The notes: generated from the letters alone by a model not told the origin. Shown: positions 35,524-42,669, numbered from the stretch's first letter. The stretch: DNA of 64,000 nucleotides from Parvibaculum sp. (GCF_030651915.1 NZ_JAUSBV010000010.1:372001-436000), one strand, 5' to 3'. Translations and numbers: made by a program.

Positions 35524-35841
35524 CTAAAGAATGTCCCAAGTCGCGCTGACCTTGGCCGTGTTGGCGATGAAGGCCGAGATTGCGAGCCCGGCCGGGACGA
35601 ATAGCTCTTGCATGTTGTCGGCCGCTGCAACGGCGGCACCGCACACCGCAACACCATCGACCCGCAATTCTGCCCGCGTCGACGCCCCGCCCTCGCACAT
35701 CAGGGCAACCGTGCGAAGGAGGACGCCGCGCACATTGGCGCCCGCCGTCACAAGGGTTGTCGTTCCCGCCGACGTAACGGTTGCATTCGAGCCGCCGAAA
35801 CTCGGGATTGATCCGCCGTCCGATGATTTCCACGCGCCCAT
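35524..35841 (-). CDS. Provirus candidate minor structural protein (105 aa)
   Basis: A 105-aa protein of predicted beta strands with small residues (GSNATVTSAGTTTLVTAG, VRGVLLRTVALM, AELRVDGVAVCG, ELFVPAGLAISAF). This is the look of a single jelly-roll or small fibre domain. It follows the larger 242-aa beta-rich protein with a 6-base gap, so the two may form a vertex or spike complex. No family is recognised. Confidence 0.55.
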   Translation of the reverse strand: MGAWKSSDGGSIPSFGGSNATVTSAGTTTLVTAGANVRGVLLRTVALMCEGGASTRAELRVDGVAVCGAAVAAADNMQELFVPAGLAISAFIANTAKVSATWDIL

Positions 35842-35847
35842 GCTGCC

Positions 35848-36576
35848 CTACCACGTAATTTCAGCGCGACGGATCGTCTGCGCGAAGGCGGCCGGATTGC
35901 GGATATTAAGCGCGCCGTTCGCTTCGATTTCGAGGCGCTCACCCGGCCGGATCGGAATGCCGTTGTCGTTGTTTGTGTTCGCCGTCTTGATGTACATGGT
36001 CTCGGTTCCAAGATGCTCAAGCACATAACGCGCGCGCGCGGCCGTCGCCGCCGAAATCAGCGTCACCGCAGTCGCGGTGCATGACAGGTTGGCCGTGTTT
36101 GATATCGTGACAGACACCTGCTCACGCGGCAGATAGGTTCCCGTCAGACCGACATTCCATGCGCCGGACTGCAACACCGCCTGAGGGGCGGCGAAACTGA
36201 CGACCCAAGACGATGCCTGGACAACATCGAATTGCGCGCCGACGCCGGGCACAACGGGCACACTTCCCGTGCCGAAAATCGCGCGATTGTCGAAAATGTC
36301 GCCATTCGACACCTGCACAACAATATCAATCGGCGCAGCGGTCGGATTTCGGAAGCGAAGCTGTCCAAAGCGCGGGCGCGCGCCCGAAGCGTCCGGCCGG
36401 CCTTGGTACGAGAGGCCCGGTTGCGCGATTTGGAACGGCCCGCTGTCAAACGAGATCAAGAAAGCATCGGTCGCGGAAATGATCGCCAGCATTTCGGCAT
36501 CTGCCGCGTGTACCTGTTCAGCACCCGCCGCGAGCGTGAAAAAAATGTCCTGACAGGTCGGAAAGGCCGCGCTCAT
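35848..36576 (-). CDS. Provirus candidate spike/minor capsid protein (242 aa)
   Basis: A 242-aa protein almost wholly of predicted beta strands (FGQLRFRNPTAAPIDIVVQVSNG, VSVTISNTANLSC, TMYIKTANTNNDNGIPIRPGERLEIEANG). The C-terminal half looks like phage receptor-binding or minor capsid beta-sandwich domains. In PM2 the only other large virion protein besides the capsid protein is the spike P1, so this is the best spike candidate here. ATG 36576 overlaps the upstream gene by ATGA. The assignment is by size, composition and place, not homology. Confidence 0.55.
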   Translation of the reverse strand: MSAAFPTCQDIFFTLAAGAEQVHAADAEMLAIISATDAFLISFDSGPFQIAQPGLSYQGRPDASGARPRFGQLRFRNPTAAPIDIVVQVSNGDIFDNRAIFGTGSVPVVPGVGAQFDVVQASSWVVSFAAPQAVLQSGAWNVGLTGTYLPREQVSVTISNTANLSCTATAVTLISAATAARARYVLEHLGTETMYIKTANTNNDNGIPIRPGERLEIEANGALNIRNPAAFAQTIRRAEITW

Positions 36577-37022
36577 TTAAGCACCTGTGCGGCGACATAA
36601 AGCGCGCCGACGATCAGCACGACATTCAGCGCATTGTTGATGACTTCGGTTAGATCGTTCGTCCACTCGCTGCGCACCGCGTCCGCATAGCTCGCCTGCG
36701 TTGCCGCCGCGAAGCTAACCGATCGATCGGCATTGTCCGCCGCGAAGCCCAGAACGTCTTTCGCAAAATCCAGCACGCCCGCCGAAATACCCTGCGCAAG
36801 ATCAAACCCGCCATCGAGAGCATTGCCGCTGAATGCGAGCGCCGACGACAAGGCGTCACCCGACATGTCGTTCAGAACGATACTCACCGACGAGTCCTTG
36901 CCGCTCGCAAGGTCTTTCAACGAATAGATGGTTGACGCCCCATCGGCCGCGATGCGTTCATCGCGATTGATGGTCTGCGTCTCTTGCTTGCTCGATGACT
37001 TCGAGGATGACGAAAGGCACAT
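36573..37022 (-). CDS. Provirus membrane protein with C-terminal helix (149 aa)
   Basis: A 149-aa protein with a Ser/Lys-rich N terminus (MCLSSSSKSSSKQE), a long helical Ala/Asp-rich middle and one C-terminal transmembrane helix (NALNVVLIVGALYVAAQVL). A virion membrane protein with a large soluble part is likely. The start ATG 37022 touches the stop of the GNAT-like gene. Confidence 0.6.
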   Translation of the reverse strand: MCLSSSSKSSSKQETQTINRDERIAADGASTIYSLKDLASGKDSSVSIVLNDMSGDALSSALAFSGNALDGGFDLAQGISAGVLDFAKDVLGFAADNADRSVSFAAATQASYADAVRSEWTNDLTEVINNALNVVLIVGALYVAAQVLK

Positions 37023-37399
37023 TACGCCGCCTCCACATACATGACCGCGCGCGGCGACATGCCGAGACGAGCGACGATCATTTGCATTTTGCGGACCTCG
37101 ACCATGCACATGATCGCCCGCAAGCCATCGGCGCGGCGGCGCTCTTGAAGTGCCGCCCATAGCGCGCGGATCGCCAGCGCATGACCCTCGGCATTCAGGC
37201 CGATGATTTCGAGCAAGTCACCCGAGACGCGCCACGCGACGGCCGCAGCCGCTTCGCCCTCGCTCTCCGCAACGGCAAAATGCACATCGCCGGCCGAATG
37301 CTGCGCCTCAAGATCGCCCATCGGGAAATCGAGCGGCGCGGTCGCCAGCAACATCGCCGCGACTTCCGCCGTGTAAGGATGATCGACGTTGACCCTCAC
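37022..37399 (-). CDS. Provirus GNAT-like acetyltransferase-fold protein (125 aa)
   Basis: A 125-aa protein with the outline of a GNAT domain: an N-terminal helix, a central strand pair (VHFAVAESEGEAAAAVAWRV, LLEIIGLNA), a helix with ALAIRALWAALQERR, a strand with RAIMCMVEV, and the typical end VARLGMSPRAVMYVEAA. The canonical acetyl-CoA loop (Q/RxxGxG/A) is not obvious, so it may be catalytically inactive or structural. Its place inside the virion operon is unusual. ATG 37399 overlaps the upstream gene. Confidence 0.6.
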   Translation of the reverse strand: MRVNVDHPYTAEVAAMLLATAPLDFPMGDLEAQHSAGDVHFAVAESEGEAAAAVAWRVSGDLLEIIGLNAEGHALAIRALWAALQERRRADGLRAIMCMVEVRKMQMIVARLGMSPRAVMYVEAA

Positions 37400-37626
37400 G
37401 TGAAGCGCCTCCCGACGATGCCGAGCGCGACGATTGCGGCGACGATCAGAATGACCGGCATCCAGCTTTGCAACACGGAAGCTTCCCCGGACGCAGCGTT
37501 ACCGCCGCCAACCGCAAAAGCGCCCGTGTTGAAATTGCTATGCGCATTCGACGCGCCATCAGCGAAGCCGGATGAGCCCATGTCGAGGGACATTCCGCCG
37601 CCCATCATCGAAGCAAGAGGGAGCAT
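37396..37626 (-). CDS. Provirus small membrane protein (76 aa)
   Basis: A 76-aa protein with a Gly/Ser/Asn-rich N-terminal half and one C-terminal helix (SWMPVILIVAAIVALGIVGRRF) ending in positive charges. It follows GGAGG. This type, soluble N terminus plus terminal anchor, recurs in the neighbouring genes and fits virion membrane proteins under the capsid shell. Confidence 0.6.
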   Translation of the reverse strand: MLPLASMMGGGMSLDMGSSGFADGASNAHSNFNTGAFAVGGGNAASGEASVLQSWMPVILIVAAIVALGIVGRRFT

Positions 37627-37629
37627 GGT

Positions 37630-37917
37630 CTACCTCCGCAGAAGATAGATCGCGAGCAGGCCAGCGCCCGCCGCAAGCGCTATCGTGTCCCAAGGTAGCC
37701 CGGCCGAATAGGCATAAGGCGCGGGCGGGACAGTCTGATAGTTCGGCGGCGCGGCCAGCGAATTGCCCTGCGCCTTGAGGGTCATTTTCGCCAACTGATG
37801 CTGCTGCGTTGTCGAAAGAATTTCCTTCGCACCGCCAAACAGAACCCCGAGCCACCCGCCCGAGAAAACATCATTGGACGGTTGCGGCGGTGCGGCTCCG
37901 GGCACATTTGCCGACAT
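37630..37917 (-). CDS. Provirus small membrane protein (95 aa)
   Basis: A 95-aa protein with a Pro/Gln-rich segment, an amphipathic helix (QQHQLAKMTLKAQG) and a C-terminal helix (WDTIALAAGAGLLAIYLLRR). It starts 2 bases after the capsid-gene stop, with GAGGGA as ribosome site. A likely membrane protein lying directly beneath the capsid. Confidence 0.6.
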   Translation of the reverse strand: MSANVPGAAPPQPSNDVFSGGWLGVLFGGAKEILSTTQQHQLAKMTLKAQGNSLAAPPNYQTVPPAPYAYSAGLPWDTIALAAGAGLLAIYLLRR

Positions 37918-37919
37918 GG

Positions 37920-38753
37920 CTAGTCCCTCGCGCCGATATATTCCGCCAGAATGTTGAAGCTTGCGGCGGCGGCCATGTCAAAGTCGAAACGCAACTCGCC
38001 GACCGCCCCGCCATCGCCGCGCCGCATCGGAAGCGGCAAGAGAGGCGTTCCGAATTCCTCGAAATTGATATGGAACACGGCGGCGGCAGGCGTGAAGCCG
38101 CGCGCGGTCAACACCGCATTGTTGAGCAGCCGCGTCCGGTCAAACGCGAGCACCTGATCGACATAGACCTTGACGGCCGAAATGTCGTTCGCCGTCGCCT
38201 CGAAGCAATGCAGCATCGAATAGTCGCCGATGCTCCGATGCATGTTGGCTTCGGTGCGGACGCCGGTTGACGTAACCGGCACGTTGAGGCGGCGCGTCTT
38301 GCGCATGATGAGCGGCGCGACCACGTTGTCGACCACAGCCGAGGCGGTCAGCGTCGGATTGGTCCGGCCCGCCGCAATGTCGACTTCGATCTGGAACGTC
38401 TGCGCGTTGCGCTGAAGCGACCACGCCATGCGGTCCTGATCCTCCAAGCGGGAATGCCAGGGCTCGCGGAACCAGATGAACAGGCGGCCGTTCTGATAGG
38501 CCATGCCGCGAAGCGCGTTCATGACGTTGAGCTGTGCCGCCGAGAATTCGCGCTGCGCCGTGCCATCGAGCCGGATGCTGATATTCGTCAGCGCCAGTTC
38601 CATGTTGGCCTGCGTCACGAGCACGCCGTTTTCGCGATACTCCAGCATGATGCAGTGATAGCGACGGTCGGCGGGCATGTCGATTGTAGCCCGGCCCGGC
38701 GAGGCCACGCCGTTGATCGTGGCAAGAGGCACGGTGCGCATGAATTGCGACAT
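37920..38753 (-). CDS. Candidate major capsid protein, PM2 P2-like (double jelly roll)
   Basis: A 277-aa protein with no hydrophobic anchor and alternating beta-strand patterns along its full length, close to the 269 aa of PM2 P2. The N-terminal order recalls P2: a PL.TING start, ATIDMPADRRYHCIMLEY, ANMELALTNISIRLDGT, NGRLFIWFREPWH, then FQIEVDIAAGRTNPTL. A second jelly roll would start near residue 130 (MRKTRRLNVPV...). A strong ribosome site (AGAAGGAAAT) before ATG 38753 fits high expression. It is flanked by tiny membrane proteins, as in PM2. The identification is from recall and layout; structure-based comparison would settle it. Confidence 0.8.
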   Translation of the reverse strand: MSQFMRTVPLATINGVASPGRATIDMPADRRYHCIMLEYRENGVLVTQANMELALTNISIRLDGTAQREFSAAQLNVMNALRGMAYQNGRLFIWFREPWHSRLEDQDRMAWSLQRNAQTFQIEVDIAAGRTNPTLTASAVVDNVVAPLIMRKTRRLNVPVTSTGVRTEANMHRSIGDYSMLHCFEATANDISAVKVYVDQVLAFDRTRLLNNAVLTARGFTPAAAVFHINFEEFGTPLLPLPMRRGDGGAVGELRFDFDMAAAASFNILAEYIGARD

Positions 38754-38798
38754 AGACTGATTTCCTTCTGTGTACGGAGGGACGGGACGGCGCGGCGC

Positions 38799-38927
38799 TT
38801 AAGCGCCGTAACCAGCCGTCGCCTTCTGAATGAAGGAATAGTCCTTCATCATGTTCATCAGGATGCCCGTCGCCACGATGGTGGCGGACAGGATCAGCGC
38901 GAGGCGGATTTCAGCTTTCGTCGGCAT
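38799..38927 (-). CDS. Provirus tiny membrane protein (42 aa)
   Basis: A 42-aa frame starting MPTKAEIRLALILSATIVAT and ending KATAGYGA, with a single transmembrane helix (LALILSATIVATGILM). The ATG at 38927 lies 6 bases after the stop of the next upstream tiny gene. It is too short for usual gene callers, but its composition, helix and tight packing match the other virion membrane peptides. Confidence 0.6.
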   Translation of the reverse strand: MPTKAEIRLALILSATIVATGILMNMMKDYSFIQKATAGYGA

Positions 38928-38933
38928 GGTGTC

Positions 38934-39053
38934 TCATCCGTTCGTTGAGAAGGTGTTTTGAGCCCACGGCAGGATGACAAAATGATAGGCCAGCGCGCCG
39001 AGCGCACTCCCTATTGCCGTCACCAGAATGGCTTTCACTACCGCTTCGTCCAT
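38934..39053 (-). CDS. Provirus tiny membrane protein (39 aa)
   Basis: A 39-aa frame beginning MDEAVVKAILVTAIGSALG, with one transmembrane helix (AILVTAIGSALGALAYHFVIL) and a polar tail. It lies between the packaging ATPase and the 42-aa gene on the same strand. It is missed by length filters, but helix and context support it. Confidence 0.55.
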   Translation of the reverse strand: MDEAVVKAILVTAIGSALGALAYHFVILPWAQNTFSTNG

Positions 39054-39108
39054 GCCGCGATGGACGCCCGGCGCGGGCGCTTTGGCAAACGGAAAGCGAC
39101 TTCATATG

Positions 39109-39774
39109 TCATATGGAAATCGGGCGAATTTGGCCGTTTTGGCGGACCTCGATTGCGCGGACCTGTCCATTTTCATGCACAAGCGCGCGGTGCGCCGGGA
39201 GGGTCCGCAGGCGGTCCGCATAGTCGCGGCCGATCAGTCGCAGCATTTCCTGTCGGTCTACATCCGCCGCCAGCGCGAACAGGTAGGACGTTGCCACGTT
39301 GGCCCGATAGGTCGCGGAAATTTGCGCCGGGCGTTGCGACACCGCGATGCACTCGATGCCGACATGGCGTCCCTGATTAACGACGCGCGTCATGCCGGAA
39401 AGATGCACCGGCAATTGCCGCGACGGATACGACAAATCGGCTTCCTCGACAACGAGTGTCAGCTTGCGCGTGTCGCGGCCATCCTCATATGGCGATTGCG
39501 CCGCCCAGCATATGAGCGTCAGCTTGTGCAGCGCCTCGATTTCGTCACCGGACGGCGGCACATATGCAATCCGAAAGCCGCGCGACCATCCGCGCCGCAT
39601 CGCCTTGAGCAATTCCGTCCGCGAGTGTGTGACGGTCCACCCGCTGCCGACATACTCCGCGCGCGGATCGAATACGACAACCTTGGGCCTGCCTTTCAGC
39701 AGGCCCTTGGTTAGCGTCGATTTGCCAGAGCCGCGCCGCCCGAAAATCTGGATCAACTCGGCATCTTTTCTCAT
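39109..39774 (-). CDS. Genome-packaging ATPase (FtsK/HerA type, PM2 P9-like)
   Basis: A 221-aa P-loop ATPase. Walker A is IFGRRGSGKSTLTKGLL near residue 16 and Walker B is KLTLVVEEADL near residue 124. The motif AVSQRPAQISATYRANV follows, like the Gln/Arg sensor region of A32-type packaging ATPases. Small single-domain ATPases of this kind (PM2 P9, PRD1 P9) are the marker for double-jelly-roll viruses with internal membranes. It overlaps the upstream gene by ATGA. It would pump DNA into the procapsid, or act with Rep. Confidence 0.85.
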   Translation of the reverse strand: MRKDAELIQIFGRRGSGKSTLTKGLLKGRPKVVVFDPRAEYVGSGWTVTHSRTELLKAMRRGWSRGFRIAYVPPSGDEIEALHKLTLICWAAQSPYEDGRDTRKLTLVVEEADLSYPSRQLPVHLSGMTRVVNQGRHVGIECIAVSQRPAQISATYRANVATSYLFALAADVDRQEMLRLIGRDYADRLRTLPAHRALVHENGQVRAIEVRQNGQIRPISI

Positions 39775-40412
39775 GCCGCCAGCTCGATCACGGTTGAGGC
39801 ATCGGTTTTCGGCTCGCCTGTTTCGGCAGCCATCGCCGCCGCCTGTGCGGACGGTTCCGGCATTCCGGTATCGGCGGGCGCGGGCTTGCGGGAAGCAAGT
39901 TCGGCCCGGATCGCCCACAACTTCACGCCGACAAACGGCAAGATTGCGAGCGCGCGTTGCATCCACAGTGAGCCCGGCTCGACAAGCCAACGCAGATACG
40001 CCGTTTCGGACGCAATGTCATAGATCGCGTCAGAGGCGGCGCGCGCGGCCTGCATTTCGTCCGGCTTTATCGGCAGACTTTCGAGCGGGAATGGCGACAC
40101 CGGCACAAGGTTTGGCGCATGGAAGCAAAGCTGAAACATCGCAAAGAAATCGTCTTTGGGTATCAGCCCGGCCGCTGCATCGTCGCGCGCGACATATGTG
40201 GCCTCACCATCCGCCGCCGCTTCCTCCCGCTCGATCTCGGCGGACAATTCGTCCAGGTGCGACGTGTCGAGATCATCGCCCGAGGAGGGAACCCGCGAGA
40301 TCGTCGGCTCGCTCTCGTTCAGCGTCGGCGGCGGGTTCGTTGTCGGCGGCGGGTTCGGGCTTTCGGTTCGCGGCCGACTTGCCGCGAGCTTCGCGTCCAG
40401 CTTTGACGGCAT
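39771..40412 (-). CDS. Provirus hypothetical protein (213 aa)
   Basis: A 213-aa protein with a Pro/Thr/Ser-rich N terminus containing two NPPPT repeats, a middle region (DDFFAMFQLCFHAPNLVPVSPF) and a hydrophobic or amphipathic segment (MQRALAILPFVGVKLWAIRAEL). ATG 40412 has a very good ribosome site (AAGGAAAGCGAAA), although it lies 140 bases inside the upstream gene. It may be a membrane-associated packaging or assembly factor coupled to the ATPase. Unknown family. Confidence 0.6.
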   Translation of the reverse strand: MPSKLDAKLAASRPRTESPNPPPTTNPPPTLNESEPTISRVPSSGDDLDTSHLDELSAEIEREEAAADGEATYVARDDAAAGLIPKDDFFAMFQLCFHAPNLVPVSPFPLESLPIKPDEMQAARAASDAIYDIASETAYLRWLVEPGSLWMQRALAILPFVGVKLWAIRAELASRKPAPADTGMPEPSAQAAAMAAETGEPKTDASTVIELAA

Positions 40413-40620
40413 TTTCGCTTTCCTTTTTCAGAGTGGCGACGATCTTGGCAGTATCGGCGGACCCGAACGCCTTGACCTCAAGGCCGCAGGCCCGCCGTTT
40501 CGGATCGGCGCTACCATTGCAGCGATAGAACGCCCGGCCAGCGACGTTCATTTTGAATTCGACGGTCGCATCGCAATTGATGCACTCGCCGAGGCCGATG
40601 ATTTCACTTGCCATCGACAT
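40273..40620 (-). CDS. Provirus zinc-ribbon protein (115 aa)
   Basis: A 115-aa protein with a four-cysteine zinc ribbon (ECINCDATVEFK... FYRCNG... RACGLEV) followed by a charged, Ala/Glu/Asp-rich tail. Probably DNA-binding, perhaps a late transcription factor; PM2 also encodes zinc-finger regulators of its late promoters. The start is ATG 40620 (or 40614). The last 140 bases are read in a second frame by the next gene. Confidence 0.6.
   Translation of the reverse strand: MSMASEIIGLGECINCDATVEFKMNVAGRAFYRCNGSADPKRRACGLEVKAFGSADTAKIVATLKKESENAVKAGREARGKSAANRKPEPAADNEPAADAERERADDLAGSLLGR
40324..40359. repeat. Two 18-bp tandem repeats in a dual-coded stretch
   Basis: The 16-base word GTCGGCGGCGGGTTCG occurs at 40324 and 40342, an 18-bp period. 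Because the stretch is read in two frames, it gives EPAADN-type repeats in the zinc-ribbon protein and NPPPT repeats in the overlapping 213-aa protein. Confidence 0.7.
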
Positions 40621-40816
40621 ATCCGGTCGGTCGGCCGTCGCGCCAGCCTCTCGCTTGCCGGTTCGGACCCGGCTTCGGTTCGGCATGATGCTTGACGCGC
40701 GCCTCGCCCTTCGGCTTCGGTGCGGCCGTCGCGCGCGGTTTGGCCGGCGCTTTCGCCTTCGGCTTCGCCGCCGCTTTCGGCTTCGGCTTTGCCGTCTTTT
40801 TCGGCTTGCAGGTCAT
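40604..40816 (-). CDS. Provirus Lys/Ala/Pro-rich basic protein (70 aa)
   Basis: A 70-aa protein made mostly of KPK, AAK and PAK repeats (KTAKPKPKAAAKPKAKAPAK), like histone H1 tails. It is likely to bind and condense DNA or act with Rep. ATG 40816 overlaps the Rep stop by ATGA and has an AAGGAAAAA ribosome site. Confidence 0.65.
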   Translation of the reverse strand: MTCKPKKTAKPKPKAAAKPKAKAPAKPRATAAPKPKGEARVKHHAEPKPGPNRQARGWRDGRPTGYVDGK

Positions 40817-42063
40817 AGGTGTTTTTCCTTGTGGGCTTTGAGCGCGTCCATCACTTCGGCCATCGAGCCGAAGCCGCCGGGATCGAATGCGCGTTTTCTG
40901 GGTGCGGGCGGCGGGCGGTAATTCGGCGCGGGCATTTCGCGCGCGTCGAAATAGGATTGGCAGTCGTGTTGCGATAGCAAAAACTCGACGGCCTCAGTCC
41001 CGCCCTTGATCGCGGCGGAAAGAATGTCGGCCGTCAGTTTCAGGCGAACGACGCGGTTCCATGTGCCGCTGTCGAGTACGGCAACGCGGCCCGTTTGTTG
41101 CGCGATGATTTCGCCCGTCGCCGTGTCGATCACTTCGGAATGTTGGAAGCCCTCAAGCGCCAATTCTTCGTCGGGCGCTGCATCGCGCAGGCCGTACCAC
41201 TCGCGAAGGCCGCGCGCATATGTCAGGTGGCGCGCACCTTTGAAGGCCGTGGCAAATTCGACAAAGAGCCGCCCTGCCCGCGCGTCATGCTCGCTCGCCT
41301 TGAGCAAGTCCCATACGCTTTGCCCGGCCGCGTCTTTCTGTGCGCCCTTGGCGATTTCCTGCCCCGCGCCCCACTTCGCGACATAGGCCGCGCCAGCGCC
41401 AGCCGATGACGCCTCGCGAAGATGGAAAGCCTTTCGGTTGCATGTTCCGCCGACGCGCCGCACCGCGCTTGACCATCGCGCCCATAGTGCGGCCTCTAGA
41501 TCGTCCTGGCGCTTTTCGGACAGTGTGCCGCCTGTGAAAATCAGGACATGCAAATGGGGATGCCAGCCGCTTTTGCCGTGCGTCACTTCGAGCGCGCGCA
41601 CTGTGCCGATGATGCCGAGATCGGCCTTGAGGCGCAGCCATGCGCCGCCCTGTTGCGCTTTTTCCCAAGCCCGCGTCACCTGCCAGCGCAGCCCTTCGGC
41701 CGACTGGAAAGCCATATGGCGAAGCGTGAGTGTCGCCATATACAATCCGCCGCCCGCCGCCATATGCGCTTCGGTCAGCGCCTCGACTTCAGCGGTTCGC
41801 CGCGTTGCGATTTTCGAGGCGCAGACCGGACACGTCCATATGCTTCCGCACGTCTCAACCCCGCGAAAATGCGCTCCGCCTTCCGGGTTAACCCATACCT
41901 CGACAGTCGGCCCTGTGCGGCGACGGCCGCAGCGTGAGACGCGGCCCGGCTCGCTTCGATCCGCCGCCGCGTCGAGAAGCTGCCCCGCCCGGTCGCGTAA
42001 TTCGTGCCGCTCTTTCCGCAGATGCAGCACGTCCTCTGGAAAGTCTGTTTGCGTGTCTATCAA
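40813..42063 (-). CDS. rep: Rolling-circle replication initiator (HUH endonuclease)
   Basis: A 416-aa Rep protein. A zinc-binding module (CGSIWTCPVCASKIATRR) comes first. Motif 1 is YMATLTLRHM, motif 2 (HUH) is GWHPHLHVLIFTGG, and motif 3 carries the nicking Tyr in GAAYVAKWG. It would nick the circular genome and start rolling-circle synthesis. The single-Tyr layout resembles plasmid-type Reps more than the two-Tyr gpA type of PM2 P12, so the replication module may have a separate origin. TTG 42063 overlaps the upstream stop; GTG further in is possible. Confidence 0.85.
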   Translation of the reverse strand: MIDTQTDFPEDVLHLRKERHELRDRAGQLLDAAADRSEPGRVSRCGRRRTGPTVEVWVNPEGGAHFRGVETCGSIWTCPVCASKIATRRTAEVEALTEAHMAAGGGLYMATLTLRHMAFQSAEGLRWQVTRAWEKAQQGGAWLRLKADLGIIGTVRALEVTHGKSGWHPHLHVLIFTGGTLSEKRQDDLEAALWARWSSAVRRVGGTCNRKAFHLREASSAGAGAAYVAKWGAGQEIAKGAQKDAAGQSVWDLLKASEHDARAGRLFVEFATAFKGARHLTYARGLREWYGLRDAAPDEELALEGFQHSEVIDTATGEIIAQQTGRVAVLDSGTWNRVVRLKLTADILSAAIKGGTEAVEFLLSQHDCQSYFDAREMPAPNYRPPPAPRKRAFDPGGFGSMAEVMDALKAHKEKHL

Positions 42064-42299
42064 GGCGCGGCACCGGGCCGCTTGTGGTGGTCGAGAAAAA
42101 CAACGTCGCGGACGCGCAACAGGATGATTTCACCGTCACAGTCCCACTTGTCAGCAATGCGGCGCGCCGCCGCGTCGTCGGCGGCCTCGATTGCCCGCAC
42201 GTCATATTGCCGACCGTCTGCCGTCATATAGCGCGCGATGTAGAGCGACATTGCGCGCGATGAGGGAATGAAATTCATAGGATCGCGAAACATGCACAT
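42060..42299 (-). CDS. Provirus early protein (79 aa)
   Basis: A 79-aa protein starting MCMFRDPMNFIPSSRAMSLY, with a small alpha/beta core (YIARYMTADGRQYDVRAIEAADDAAARRIADKW, then EIILLRVRDVVFLD). ATG 42299 overlaps the upstream TGA and follows GGAAGG. Its position just before rep suggests a role in replication control. Unknown family. Confidence 0.55.
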   Translation of the reverse strand: MCMFRDPMNFIPSSRAMSLYIARYMTADGRQYDVRAIEAADDAAARRIADKWDCDGEIILLRVRDVVFLDHHKRPGAAP

Positions 42300-42481
42300 C
42301 ACGCGCCGCCTTCCGGCAAGGTCAGCTCGCCGCGTCCGAACGTGTCGCGCATCCGCTGATAGTCGATCAGCAGCGACATGAGCGCGGCACGGTCGACGGT
42401 TGCCTTTTTCCCGCGACCGTTCGCTTTCTCGAATAGCTCTTCGAGTTGTGCGGCGGTGAGATCGAGCTTGAGCGCGGTCAT
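42299..42481 (-). CDS. Provirus early protein (60 aa)
   Basis: A 60-aa helical protein (TALKLDLTAAQLEELFEKANG, VDRAALMSLLIDYQRMRD). The pattern is common in small phage proteins of unknown role. It overlaps both neighbours by 1-4 bases. Confidence 0.55.
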   Translation of the reverse strand: MTALKLDLTAAQLEELFEKANGRGKKATVDRAALMSLLIDYQRMRDTFGRGELTLPEGGA

Positions 42482-42669
42482 TGCGCGCCGCCTTGCGGTT
42501 CGCGCGGGCGCGCATCGCCACACCAGTCGCCTACCGCAACAAGAGGCCATTGCGCGCCGCCATAGCTGTCAATGCGCGGCGCATTGCGGCGACACTCGCC
42601 AGACGTTGCGCCGGTCGCGAAATCGGAAAACTTGCAGAGGCCGCAGCCGAATTTGACGGGGCCGGACAT
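42478..42669 (-). CDS. Provirus Cys-rich early protein (63 aa)
   Basis: A 63-aa protein with CGLCKFSD, SGECRRNAPR and GDWCGDAR, separated by a WPLV segment. The C-x2-C...C...W-P-x-V...DWCG order is seen in many small phage and prophage proteins thought to bind zinc or an iron-sulfur cluster. ATG 42669 overlaps the upstream stop. Confidence 0.6.
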   Translation of the reverse strand: MSGPVKFGCGLCKFSDFATGATSGECRRNAPRIDSYGGAQWPLVAVGDWCGDARPREPQGGAQ

